A DNA stretch of 64,000 bases from Mytilisepta virgata (lineage: Eukaryota; Mollusca; Bivalvia; Mytilida; Mytilidae), in NCBI GenBank assembly GCA_028015205.1, contig CM051517.1, forward strand, positions 13,130,501 to 13,194,500, read 5' to 3'. Within the stretch, counting starts at the first letter, position 1; each line of letters begins with the position of its first letter. The position numbers were made by a program, and so were the translations under genes. Shown piece by piece: positions 14,007-26,064 of this stretch. Under the pieces are notes generated by a model. The model was not told the DNA's origin. It ran no database searches and saw only the letters and a list, made by a program, of their open reading frames with translations.

Positions 14007-15032
14007 CTTATAAAAGAAATCAGTACAGACTTATATTAACGGACGCGTACCTATCTAATAAATCCTATTGACTTGACATCCATGCATTTCATTTTTATAA
14101 AAAATAAATATATACAGAAACTGCATCTTCTGTAAAATATTTAGAGGAACTTGTTATGTAAAATATTTAGAGGAACAAGAGCTTTAGTTTCCGTGCTGTC
14201 TTGTTCTAGTTTAGTTTAAGTTTATTATACGCCTTTTTATTCTTTTTGTTATATATGTATCACTGTGGCGTTAGTTGGTGTGTTTATTGTTCGTCTTTTC
14301 CTTGGACTTCGAATTGGTGAACGTTTCCCACTGTTTTGTCGATTTGTTATTCTTTTACCGATATTTCATAAGTCGGAAATTCAAAATTGAAAAAAAACGT
14401 CAAAATTGAGTCTAGTAAGCAAATTCTACTTCTCTATAAGGCAACAAACGACCGTAACTGTTGTCTAGATAATATTTTACAAAGGAAAATTAAGAACATA
14501 AAAGGGACAAAATTGTAAAATATTTTTTTCGTTTAAAACAAATACCATTCTCAACCTTCACAAGAGAAATCTTATTACGAATTCAAATAAGCATACACCG
14601 TCTTTAAAACGAAAGAGAAAGAATTGTTGACCAAATCTAGAACCGAGGCAAAGACTGTAATTAATATTGATTAGACGATGTGAAGTACGAACATAATTTT
14701 AATCAAAGCTGTTCATTTGAATAAAACATCATTTTCTTAAAGATTGGTAACAATTTATTTTGGTAATTCAGGATGTTTATAAGCTAAGGATATATACAAC
14801 GAAATATAAGCATATGTGATTGTTGTCATGTACGTTCTGGTGCGTATCATTTACTAACTTTGCTGCGACTTAAAAAAATTTAAAATTATAAATAAACAGC
14901 GTAATATTCCGTTATAAATACAAGTAGGCTTATGACACAAATTGTAATACGATTAATGTGCATATTTCTATCCAAAAACTATTTGATATACACAATACTA
15001 CAAATGTAAAAATTTGTTGTACAGGTACTTAC

Positions 15033-15167
15033 TGATCCCCATGCAAAAATTTCATGGTCAAAAATTAACAATTCTTGCCATATATTTGTGATAAACCACG
15101 TAAAAGTTTTGCACTTTAACGTTTGCTTTAATTTAATTCTCTCAGATAAATTTCCAACATTCATTGT
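15033..15167 (-). pseudogene. GALNT: Gene 1 exon 7
   Basis: 135 bp, acceptor TTTGCAG, donor TCA|GTAAGT. It encodes TMNVGNLSERIKLKQTLKCK and [20 protein letters not shown]. Open. Confidence 0.85.
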
Positions 15168-15954
15168 CTGCAAAACAAATTGTAGATTTTAACTTGGTAA
15201 CTATTTTAAGATAGAAGAAGATTTTTATTGAAGGGTAGCAATACAGTAAATTATATACTGTTTCTGTTTTAACTCTATAAATACCAAAGTTCCAATTACC
15301 AAAAATGAACTCTTTTTGATTTTTAAGAAGTATAAAAAGTACTTTTAGAGGAAGGGTTTCAACTTCACAAGGCAACATTAAAAAGACTTGAATCTTGGCT
15401 ACCTCGCTTAGGTGCATTTGACTATATTACTCACAATATTTTGGCTCTCTTTGTTGACTTAATTTTATACTACATTTGTATTATGAACAAATACATAACC
15501 AGCCGCAGTAATCTTGACGATATACATTTACTGCCAAGTTCATTGATGATGCAAAATCATGAAACCAAAGAGATACATTTAAGCAAAACAAACCTAAATA
15601 ACAAAGATATTTCCTTTTTAAAACGAACCAAAGGTATCAAAAATGAAAAAAACATACACTAATATATATATATAGGAAAATGACTCATTTGAATTTTGCT
15701 GCTGGCCATATTCTCTTTCTGGATGAATACGTGCCTATAAAACCACAACATGGCGTGTACATTTTACAGCTTACATAGTATGCAAGGATTTGCTGTATTG
15801 CACATCTTGTGCATCAAAATTGGTATCAAAGAATTTTTTGTAGAAGATCTGAACCAGAAGAAAACCATACCATTTATAAAAAAAAGCTCTTTTGACATGG
15901 TTAAATGTTTCATTAGCTGCTCAATGATTTTTAATAGTTCTATAAGTAAAGTGA

Positions 15955-16402
15955 AGAAATACCAAATGGATATACGAAGGAGGGAAAAATCGAAACAACT
16001 GACAAACTCCGAAGAAAAACAAAGACAAGATCAAAACAATACATGCATTACAATTAAAAACTATACATATATGAACAACATGGACCCCACCAAAAAACCG
16101 GGAGGTAGACTAGATGCTCCGGAAGAGTAAGCAATCTCTGCTTCCTGCAGGACACCCGACATGCTGCCCATGTCAAATCCGGTATGAGGGATAACATCAA
16201 TGAAACAGGTCCATTTTCATTTGGGAAACGATTTTTTTTCATACCTGTCAACCAAGTCATGATGACGTCCATAAAACTTTAATAAGGATGACTCCAACTT
16301 AGGAGCAACATACCCCTGTCTAAGCAACTTTTCCGGAACTGGGCTCTGTCCTGGAAGATAATGTATATGTCTCAAGCTCTGGAATAACGTATGAGTTATG
16401 AA
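15955..16402 (-). pseudogene. RT element 3' end, copy B (minus strand)
   Basis: On the minus strand it matches the C-terminal coding part and 3' tail of copy A (about 10117-10560), including FYGRHHDLVDRYE-type sequence around 16255-16295 and the 'ctcttccggagca' tail motif. It lies in intron 6 of GALNT gene 1 and is absent from intron 6 of gene 2. A further truncated tail in the same orientation is at 16598-16656. Confidence 0.75.
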
Positions 16403-16889
16403 ATATATACTCCATGCGCCGGCGCTTTGTGAATATTGCCGCTCAAAAATGGGAAGTTGACGATTGGAAAGTCAAAGCCATCACATTTACGTAGCTAAAT
16501 ACCTGGCTTCGCGAATAATAAGATTCTTTTCCACCCTAGTTTCCATTGCAAAATCGTGAATAAATTACAAATTAAATATGTCTACAATAAGTAAGTAAGG
16601 TCAAGAAATACCAAAGGGATATTCGAAGGAGGGAAAAATCGTAACCACTGACAAACTCAGTAAGACTACACGAAAGCTGTACGACTGTATACTGACTTTA
16701 AAAATCCGTCGATTTTAATTAAATGAAATGAAATTCCGTTAAATAAAGTATAGAGGTGTTATTTCTGATTCGACAGTATCCAACCAGCAAAATCCTAGCT
16801 TGGTTTAGTGTGAAAACGAGCACTTTTTATGTAATATCTTCTTCGAAAGTTTAACATTTCTAGCTATTGGTCACCTTGTTGATAATCGT

Positions 16890-17150
16890 ATATTGGCCTT
16901 TGGTATATTCCTCATACCGGATTTGGCATGGGCAGCATGGCAGGTGTCCTACAGGAAGCAGAGAGTGCTTACTCTTCCGGAGCACCCGAGTCTACCCCGG
17001 TTTTTTGTTGAGGTCCATGTTGTTCATATGTTTTTAGTTTTTGGTTGTAATGTATGTATTGTTTTGGTCTTCTCTTTATTGTTCTGCGGAGTTTGTCAGT
17101 TGTTTCGATTTATCCCACCTTCGAATATACCTTTGGTATTTCTTGACTTG
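16890..17150 (+). pseudogene. RT element 3' tail, copy C (plus strand)
   Basis: Matches copy A's 3' tail: 'cataccggatttggcatggg', 'cttactcttccggagcaccc', 'ttttttgttgaggtccatgt', ending 'tttggtatttcttgacttga'. Only the untranslated tail remains. It lies in intron 6 of gene 1, facing copy B. Confidence 0.7.
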
Positions 17151-17527
17151 ACTTATAATGTGTTTGGATTATGATAGGTAAAGTGTGGTTGGTAACCGAC
17201 CAAAAATGACTACTTAGTGATTTATATATTTGTGTTTTGTACTGTTTATTGTTGTTTTTAAATTGACGGCTGTTAATTAGCATATCACTGATGAACTTTC
17301 CTGCTATCCCCTATTATTATTTATTATTTATGATGTTCGTACATGGAGAAATGAACAATAAATTCAAGATCAACGAAAAATTGGGCTTGAATTTTGCATT
17401 TTTCTCAATTAGCACGAAGCACGGTGAATAACGACAACGGAGGAAATAAAATCTGCAAAAAAAGGGCTATGAAAAACCCTGTACTACCTTCATTTATACT
17501 AGGGACAGATAGAAATGACAAATATAC

Positions 17528-17716
17528 CTCCATTTCTGGGAAGTGATCATAGACAGACTTTTTATGATTTGGTTCCATCCAAACTTCTACTGCTCGCTTG
17601 TAGTTATAAACTTCAATGTTTCTTCTCCCACCTGGAAAATCATACGGCTGTTCACGTGCAATGTGACCTAAATGTGAACAAGAAAGATGGACATGCTTTC
17701 CTCCGCACATCCAAAC
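17528..17716 (-). pseudogene. GALNT: Gene 1 exon 6
   Basis: 189 bp, acceptor CTGTCCAG, donor GAG|GTATAT. It encodes [28 protein letters not shown] and [11 protein letters not shown]. Open, with the metal-binding His retained. Confidence 0.85.
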
Positions 17717-18079
17717 CTGGACAGAACAGTATAAAATATATATTGCTAGCACTATCAGTTGAAAATAACAAAAAACGACAAGCTGTGTCATACACGTTAG
17801 TAATACTTCTATAACATGCAATGCATGAGGCAACACATACTGTTTGTTCTGCAATCTATAAGAAGAATTGCATTTACCAATTTACATTTTCATAATTCTA
17901 TTAAGTTGTTTGCTGAAAAGAATGTTAAGAATTTTCGAATGTTTGCCTCTAATTCAACCATGTTTTTTTCATATTTTTTCCTGCCACGAACTTCATAATA
18001 CTAAAATTTTCAATTAGACTTTTGTCTTAATTGTAATACCCGAATATATCACTGAATAAAGATATTGATGTAAAATCAC

Positions 18080-18197
18080 CCGCCAAGACATTTCCAGATT
18101 TTCACCACCCCAAATTGTCATTCCTTCGTCATATGCACCAGTTTATTCGAAATATTTACTATCTACTGCATAAGCAGCTCCAACCATCACAGTTTCT
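18080..18197 (-). pseudogene. GALNT: Gene 1 exon 5 with in-frame TAA
   Basis: 118 bp, acceptor TTCTAG, donor CGG|GTGATT. It reads [17 protein letters not shown], stop, [20 protein letters not shown]. The stop is at 18143-18145. Gene 2 reads FGEIG where this copy reads FE-stop-TG: three neighbouring codons differ, while the rest of the exon is nearly the same. Confidence 0.85.
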
Positions 18198-18792
18198 CTA
18201 GAATAAAATAATATTAATTGTCCTCAATGTCACCTACGGTTAATGTTTATATATTTTTTAGCTGCACATGTCATTGACTTTTCTACATTGTCTTTATCTC
18301 AACTGTCGTATTTAGGTCCTATATAGTCCGTTTTCAATTTAGTGCGGAAACTTTCATATTCGCCTTTTGTAAATCTAAATACTTCGGCAACTTCATTACT
18401 ATTCTGTACATTTGATATAAAAAATATATTTCTTAAATTCAACATGGATCAAACATTCGGAAACAGAACTTGCACATATTCTGCAACATGGTGACTCATA
18501 TATGATCCAAAAATCAATTAAATGCATAAAAAATTGGAAAATCAACTCTCGTAAATTATTTGGGTCATTTCAGCATTGGAAACGCCAATAATTCGTCACG
18601 AATACTGAAAACAAAATGTACTGTAATACCTTTTACTTTCAGTTGAAAGCAACATTTGAGATATTCCAGGAAAACACTTGCAATTTGAAAAAAGATACAC
18701 GGTAATTCTGATCGTGAGCGTACCCGATAAAGGTTAATACCGTAGGACTAAACGTTTTTTCTGTTTATTTCAAATATACATACTGAGAGTTA

Positions 18793-18860
18793 AACGTAAA
18801 TCGACGAAATGTGCACATCTTTGTGCATCAAAGTTAGTATCATAGAATTATTTCTTACCA
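18793..18860 (+). repeat. Dispersed hairpin repeat copy (intron 4 of gene 1)
   Basis: 'cgtaaatcgacgaaatgtgc' followed by 'acatctttgtgcatcaaagt'. The upstream CTGATGA is missing. Gene 2 has the equivalent at 39190-39240, with part deleted. Confidence 0.6.
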
Positions 18861-19207
18861 ATAAGTTGGTATCTCTGCTGATGGATTCCAAGTCTCTGAG
18901 GGTATCACCAGTTCAGATGTTAATATTTCGATACTAACCCGAAATTTATACTTTAAATTTACTGTTACAAAAATGTTAAATTTTGTGAAAACTAGGGAGT
19001 TTCTCACTCTTGCATAACTCTGTTATATTATCTTTAAATTATAGGTCTTGTAAAGTGTAATGACAATGCTTTCTATTTGGTGAAAATGAGAGATCATTTG
19101 CTATAAAAAAGAATTTGAATACACCCCAAAGAAAAATTACATTAGAAGAGTAGCCCTATAATAACTCGAAAATACTCATAGTAAAAACGAAAATGCTATT
19201 TACATAC

Positions 19208-19408
19208 GGTCTTACGTCCTCTTCTGTTGCTCCAACCTGATCTTGTCTAAAGTATGTTTCAAAGAATTTTAATCTCCAATCAAAACCATATCGTATCATA
19301 TAACCTTCATTAAAACGATATTCAAATGTCTCACTGTTTATGTAATCAAGTACACCCATGGCTATCGTCTTTCTATCCTTCTTTACTTCTGTTAATAAAG
19401 GTTGTAAC
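19208..19408 (-). pseudogene. GALNT: Gene 1 exon 4
   Basis: 201 bp, acceptor TTGCTAG, donor CC|GTATGT. It encodes [29 protein letters not shown] and ends EEDVR. Open. Confidence 0.83.
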
Positions 19409-20044
19409 CTAGCAATAAGGATAAACATTTGGAACATGATCTGAACGTTTACCATTTTCTTGATTGGCGAAATGTTCAATTCAAAAACTACTGAAAAATG
19501 ATATTAAATCTTATGCCAAGGATATTATCCTGCTGTCTAATATCATGGGACATTTAATTAAACATTTATTTTACCATTGTAACGGTTAAAAAGTATTGGT
19601 TTGCATTTTCATTTATTGAAAAATCAGTGATTTAGAATTTTAAATAACACACTGAAGAACATTATGAACTATACTGGTACCAATTTGTTTTTCTACAATC
19701 ACAGTCAGTAAAAAAAACATCAGTAGAAATGCGTGTTGTCCTGTAGATTTTCTCCATCCCTATAATTTTTTTAAAGCATTAACCTCTATGCGACTGCCAA
19801 AGGATTCAAAGGCTTAAACTGTAGATATATCTTCCATCAACATAATCTTTCTTTAAAAAACCTACTAGTCTATATTGCTCTCCATGTGACTGTAAAAGAA
19901 AACTATTACTTATCTAGTCTCCATCCCATAAGTGTTGCTCTAAAAACTTACCACTCTACATTGACCTCCAGGTTACTGTTTAAGAAAACTACAGCTTTTT
20001 CTGTAGATTGCCTTTATCCCTATAATATTAATTTAGAAACTTAC

Positions 20045-20222
20045 CAGTCTACGTTAACCTCCATATGACTGTCAAAGAAAACTACAACTTGTCCAGTAGA
20101 CAGTCTCCATCCTTTTAATCTTGTTTTAATTAAACCTTCTCTTGTTGGATTGCGTATTAACTTTATAATGCCTTGTGGAAAATTATCTTTTATATATTCA
20201 TCTAACGGTGACTTTAGCTGCT
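20045..20222 (-). pseudogene. GALNT: Gene 1 exon 3
   Basis: 178 bp with the same boundaries as gene 2. [10 protein letters not shown] (DxH motif) is intact; EGLIKTRLKG replaces [10 protein letters not shown]. The in-frame sequence upstream of 20222 is intronic: the acceptor TTGTGTAG and phase decide the start. Confidence 0.85.
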
Positions 20223-20559
20223 CTACACAATATACAAAAATATGTTTTCGTATTAGTTCTACATTTGTTTTACTTTGAGGCATTTGCTCTTTTCGTTCAT
20301 TGCTGAACACCTGGTAAATATGTAAAACAAACATATCTCTTTATAATGACATGCAAGAAGATGCTTGAACTTTGTGTGTGTGCACTTTAAATACTAGTAA
20401 ATTCTGTATACTCAATAAAGTCTATAACTGGCGTCTTTTGATGATCTGTGTGTCAAGTATAAAGTAAGATGATATTTATATTTGACATTCTAATCTTGAT
20501 AGATCTAAACACTGTGTTTCAATTTTTAAGGGTTCTCGATTTCAATTCAAAAAGCGATT

Positions 20560-20790
20560 TAAAAAAGATAATTATACAAGAACACGTGCCGAGTAGTCTG
20601 ATTAGCAGATCCGACTATTGTCCATGTAGTCTTGTAATATGACAATCCGAGTACGGGATGAGTTGTCCGATGAGAAGATTGAAATACGGGATGAGTTGTC
20701 CGATGACACGGTCCAAGTTGTCCGATGACACGGTCCAAGTTGATACGGTCCGAGTGGTCCTGGGCTGAGTGGTCCGCGGCCGGTTTCCGC
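20560..20790. repeat. GTCC-rich short tandem repeats, gene 1 intron 2 only
   Basis: Repeats of 'gtccgatgacacggtccaag' and 'gggatgagttgtccgatga' form an array. It is flanked by two copies of an 'aacactgtgt(t/c)tcaattttt...ctcgatttcaa' stretch (about 20507-20545 and 20802-20842); gene 2 has a single copy (43146-43190) and no array. So this is an insertion or expansion specific to copy 1. Confidence 0.6.
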
Positions 20791-21309
20791 TATTCGATTT
20801 CAACACTGTGTCTCAATTTTTCAGGTTTCTCGATTTCAACATAAAATGTGATTTTTAATATGGCGACATATATATAAATGCGCCTCTGCAGTAAGAGATC
20901 CATGTAGCTGGTTGTAACTTCTAGTCAGTCACTACTGAGATCGTGAATTTAACTCGTAACAGTATTCACCGTATACTCTGGTTTCCTCCACGAATAAAAA
21001 AGATAAATACAGTATAAAAAAATTGTGCTGAAAATGGACTAGCAAACAAACCAAACCAACGATTTGTAAATAAAGTTCTGTGGAATCATTTATTTTTGTT
21101 TGAATTCGTGGTTTAGTGAAAATCCGTAGTTTCAAGGATAATAAACTTATTTAATAAAATGTTTTTGTATTAAATCATTATAACAATTGTATTTCGTCGA
21201 ATTCATAACACCACAACAACCAGTGTAAAAGTAAATATGATGAATTTACAGTATTACAATAACGCTTAGTTGAAATTCGCCAAATGCTATGCATGAGGTA
21301 ATACGTTAC

Positions 21310-21476
21310 CCATTTGACTGTTATCATCCACCAATACAATTTCTTGTAGTAAATGTCTCGGAGTTCTGTTTATTATGCTATACAATGTTCGTATTAAAAT
21401 TGAAGGCCATTCGTCATAAAATGGAATTATTATACTAGTAGTTGGGAGATCATATTCGTATGTCCTGAATTTACAC
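21310..21476 (-). pseudogene. GALNT: Gene 1 exon 2
   Basis: 167 bp, acceptor TTTTCAG, donor G|GTAACG. It encodes [41 protein letters not shown]. It shares gene 2's unusual YDEWPS motif, so that change predates the duplication. Confidence 0.85.
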
Positions 21477-21730
21477 CTGAAAACAAAATGTCACTGAAAG
21501 GAAATTCGAGTCGAAAACATTCTGTAAACAAAATGTAGGAATACTTGAATATAACAATTATAAAACTAAACAACAAAATGTATATTAATAACATTTTATT
21601 AACAAAATCTGATGCTACAGATACGTATTTTGTCACTTTTGTCTCTCGGGAGATTCTCAAGATCAGAAATATAGGGATTCAAAATAAATGGCCTGAAATA
21701 CATTATATATTATCAGGTTTTCTGCAATCG

Positions 21731-21843
21731 TATATCGTAAAATATCAGCCGCGAGACACAATGTGAAGCTTTTTCGGTGAGTGAGCCCAGCGAACGAGCT
21801 AAAAAGCTTCATATTGTGTCGAGCGGCTAATATTTTACAATAT
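21731..21843. repeat. Palindrome in intron 1 of gene 1
   Basis: Arms at 21731-21774 and 21801-21843 pair: gacacaatgtgaagcttttt against aaaaagcttcatattgtgtc, plus cgtaaaatatcagccgc against gcggctaatattttaca. The centre is GC-rich 'gtgagcccagcgaacgag'. The surrounding segment (about 21695-22078) is absent from gene 2's intron 1. Confidence 0.8.
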
Positions 21844-23699
21844 TTGTTTAAAGAAAACTTCATGAAAAATTTATCGTATCCATCTATAACCGAATGTTTT
21901 CCTGATATATTCGGGTCAACGTTGGGTCATGCAAACATTCTGATGTCGCTGATATATTCGGGTCAGCTCACATTAGAATCGGGTCAACTCTTTACGACGT
22001 CACAGTGCCGAAATACGGGAAATTCTGAACGCCTCAGCAGGTCGATATAGGCATTGCGAAATACGATAATAAAATGTTACGATCGTCTGAATAGCAAACT
22101 TCCTTCATTACGACATGTCATATTTTGGTTTCTATCAAAAATGGCTTGTTGACTGTTTAACTACTCCAGCAAAGGCCAAAGGCGTACATGCATGAACTTT
22201 CGTTACAACAAAATATACCGTTGACAGTAAATTAAAAATGAAAATGTTCTTTGTATAAAAAGTAAAATCCATGAAGAAAGTAATGTCTTTTGATAACATA
22301 GGCAGCCGCTGATGGTTGAGAATAACAATGACAAGAAAAAGCATTGCTATAATTATGTGAGTTTTCAGCATGGTAATATGCTAGTAAGAAAAATTCAATC
22401 GAGAGTCAATGTTATTAAGTGATAGCCGCTGATAATTGAGAATAAAAATTACAAGAAAAAAGGAATGCTATAATGATGTGAGTGTTATGTATGGTAATTT
22501 GCTAGTAAGAAAATTTTAATCGGGAGTTAATGTTGTTAAGTGATACTTGAATACACGGGTATACACAAGTCAACAGTATGCTATTATTTCATACGATTAC
22601 GTATGTGAATTTATTATTTGTTTCGTAAATCCAAATGAAAAGAATTTTCACGATTAAAAAAAGTCTATCTATTAATGCAATTAAAGTGAACCTTAAACAG
22701 ACTGATAACCTCTTTCATCTCATTTTTTAAAATGATTCCTTTTAAATGAATCAAAGTTTAAATATAAAATAAAATGTGCTAACAATTAAGTGACATATGC
22801 AAATTCAACATACGATAGGATATTTCAAAAATGAAAACAGTTTTTATGATAAAACGGCACAATATATATATGCTACGTGAAGTATAAAAATGTTTTGATG
22901 CAGTAACCAGACAAGGTTGTTAGATCCGTTCATGTTTTTAGATAAAAAGAAAAAAATCCGGTGTCACAAATATATATAAGACTTTTGTCTCAGGACTTGA
23001 TCCACCATATGCCTTCTTGCCATATATTTGTACAACAGAATCAGCCAGATTAGTAAAACATATAACTGCCGATTTTTATAGAAATACATTTTATATAGTC
23101 AGTTATACTGAAAATTCTAACATTATATCAAAAACATTCCTATCTCTAGAATGAAAATTCTTTTCTTTTTCATAATTTTTCATTAGTCTATCCTTAAATT
23201 GATACAACAGGATTTTTTGGATTTGGTAAATCTTAACAGGTCTGGAGAACGTGGTGTTGCTGTTCTATTCTGTATTCAGGTGATAGGTCTACTTACACCG
23301 AACTTAGCAATAATACACGAGTCTATAAATGATATTCCTTTTTATATTATTCTCTATATATAATAAAATTTATGTCCAGCTATATTTGAGCCGTGTTTCG
23401 CAGAGGAATATGTGAATTTAGATATTTTATGAATTTACCAAGTTATAAAAATACATGTAGCAATTTTTGTGGGGTAAGTTAGAACTTATTGCACTGTGAC
23501 TTACTGAAACATCACCAGACGTTATCTACTATAATACGACGGATGTCCATATTTCAAAAGTGTCTCCTTGCTATGTAATTTCGAAATATCAAAAGAAAAA
23601 AAATGACCTTGATGATATAATTTTAGATCTGAAACCGCACTTTTTTGCACAAAACCTTGTATAGCTTTGCAAGAAAATAACATTTTTTCTCGTGTTTTT

Positions 23700-23701
<2 letters not shown>

Positions 23702-23732
<31 letters not shown>
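23702..23732 (+). repeat. Poly-T tract
   Basis: An uninterrupted run of about 31 T inside intron 1 of gene 1; possibly the A-tail of a minus-strand retroposed sequence, but no body is recognised. Confidence 0.7.
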
Positions 23733-23733
<1 letters not shown>

Positions 23734-24199
23734 GTTTGTTTTTGTAAAAGGTTCCACTTTGTATGGGCAAATTTTATAATTCAATTATATGAGCTATAAT
23801 GAATCAAAGTATGGGCTATCCTTACATTTTCGAGCAAAGTATAAAAAAAACTACGAATTTCAGTGAATGAGTATTGGAAAAAACTCACCATTGGAGTTTT
23901 CCTTATTTTGGCTTTTTGGCGCTTTTTTACTCTACATATAGTACACAATTTAATATACTGAAAAAAACTAATCCGGTGACCCCCAAAAAATTTATATCAA
24001 TAAAAAGAGAATTTCAATGGCAATGATATATTTATTTTTAATCCTAAGGACAAGATTTTGAGAAATCATAATTTAAAGTCTAAAATTTAAAATGTTGCAA
24101 CGATATCGACGTACATTGTATGTATTTACCAATCTGTTTGGCAAAGCTTGATAAAGCATTTTCAGGAAAAAGTATTAAAGTGATACACATTATTTTAAG

Positions 24200-25123
24200 C
24201 TCACCTGGCCAAAGGTCATGTGAGTTTTTGTCATCACTTGGCGTCCGTCCGTCGTCTGTCGTCGGTTAACCTTTCACATTTTAATCTTCCCCTCTTAAAC
24301 CACAGGACCAAATGGAATTAGATTTGACAGGAAGAATCTATGTAAGATCCTTTATAAAGATTGCTCATTTCGTCCCGATCGGACAACAAACATGGCCGAC
24401 ATGGGAAATTGTTGTTTCTGATTGATCTTCTCGTCTGAAATCGCTTGGCCAAATAGAACGAAACTTGATTGAAAGCATCTATGGAAGGTTCTTTACAAAG
24501 TTTTCTCATTTCGTCCCGAATGGGGAAAAACATGGCCGCCATAGGCATTTTTTTTCTCTGGAACTGCTTGGCCAAATGGAACGAAACTTGACAATAAGCA
24601 TCTATGGGAGGTTCTTCACAAAATGTCTTTATATCATCCCGATCAGAGTACACATATGGTCATCAATGGCAGTTCTTTTTCCTGATTGGCTAATATAAAA
24701 AAAATCTTCTATTCTGAAATCGCTTGCCAAAATGGAATGAAACCTGACAGGAAGCATATATGGGAGGTCCTTTACAAAGTTTCCTTCTTTTGTCCCGATC
24801 GGAATACAAATATGGCCGCCATGTGAAGTTCTTGCTGCTGATTGGCTGATAGAAAAAAATCTTCTCCTCTGAAGTCACTTGGCCAAATGGAACGAAACTT
24901 GGCAGTAAGGATCTAATTGGGAGGTTTTTTACAAACTTTCCTCACTTCTGTTTATCAGGCAGCAAAAATGGCCGCCAAAGGCAGTTCTTGACCTGTAAGT
25001 TACATAAGGACCTTGATGAAGAAAAATTTGGTTCCTAGAAGGCTTACCATACTTCATAATGATAGGGAGAAGTGACTTCTCTCTGAGGTACATCAATAAA
25101 AATAGCTTTTATGCCAGGTGAGT
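24200..25123. mobile_element. Inverted-end element with internal tandem repeats (gene 1 intron 1)
   Basis: Begins ctcacctggcc and ends gccaggtgag (inverted 10-bp ends), followed by the 'gcaggctcag..ctgagcctct' pair. Inside, five diverged units carry 'aaatggaacgaaacttgaca', 'agcatctatgggaggttctt' and 'catggccgcca' with spacings of about 122-157 bp. This resembles a repeat widespread in bivalve genomes. The ORFs reported on both strands are repeat-derived, not genes. Confidence 0.65.
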
Positions 25124-25706
25124 GATGCAGGCTCAGCCCTCTGAGCCTCTATTTTATATTCAGATCCATTTCAACCTGCTTAAAAATAACAATCCAAAGA
25201 TACTAATATTAGATATAGTAAATTTATACTATGCTGTATACGACGCACGTCAAGGAGTTACCTCTCATCATCAGCATTAAAACCGAAACATTTGTTGCAT
25301 AAGTAGTATGCAAAATTTTATAAAAATCTGAAATATTTCCCAATTGGGTACCTCCTATCTTATGAAGCAAGATATGCTTTCCATTCCAAAGCAGATAATG
25401 TCACTCCAGATTTTTTTTGTGACAGTTTACATTACTTGTGCTTTGTTGTTATAATCAAATTTTATTTTCTATATTTCTTCATTATCATGAATACTATTAT
25501 TATAATTTAGATATGTCGTTTTAATATTTACACGTATTTAAAAATATCTACATATAAACCGGTTTTAATTTTGCCTCTTATTTAATGTGCTTGGTGACTT
25601 TTTTGTATGAAATACTGTGTTCTTTCGGGATTTTTGGTTAAATTTTTAAATCTAACATTTAAAACTGAGATAACTGGAAATATCAACAATGAAACACAAA
25701 CAAATG

Positions 25707-26064
25707 AACATCACACCTCCATCTATTTACAACACAAAAAGAGTACAACAGAAGTTCATGAATGATTTGGTATAAACATTTCATACAGGGGCGGGGCTAT
25801 ACTCATATTAGTCTGACCTATACTCTTCCGTATAATCAAACCTTAAAAAGGTGGTTTTGGCTTTGCATTTTTTTGTCATTTTGTCAACATCACACCTCCA
25901 TCTATTTACAACACAAAAAGAGTACAACAGAAGTTCATGAATGATTTGGTATAAACATTTCATACAGGGGCGGGGCTATACTCATATTAGTCTGACCTAT
26001 ACTCTTCCGTATAATCAAACCTTAAAAAGGTGGTTTTGGCTTTGCATTTTTTTGTCATTTTGTC
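25707..26064 (+). repeat. 179-bp tandem duplication
   Basis: Two units (25707-25885, 25886-26064), apparently identical, starting 'aacatcacacctccatctat' and ending 'tttgtcattttgtc'. Gene 2's intron 1 has a single diverged copy near 49018-49200, so the doubling is specific to gene 1's side. Confidence 0.85.

Noticed and set aside
15750..16130. 126-residue ORF on the plus strand
   Set aside because: Its second half is the antisense of RT copy B's 3' tail, and its start lies in a hairpin-repeat remnant.
17515..17814. Plus-strand ORF opposite GALNT exon 6 (also 36726-37028)
   Set aside because: Antisense shadow of the conserved minus-strand exon.
24318..24878. ORFs with repeated 'SDRDEM' and 'QVSFHLAKRFQ' peptides
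   Set aside because: They come from a DNA tandem repeat open on both strands; no protein family recognised.
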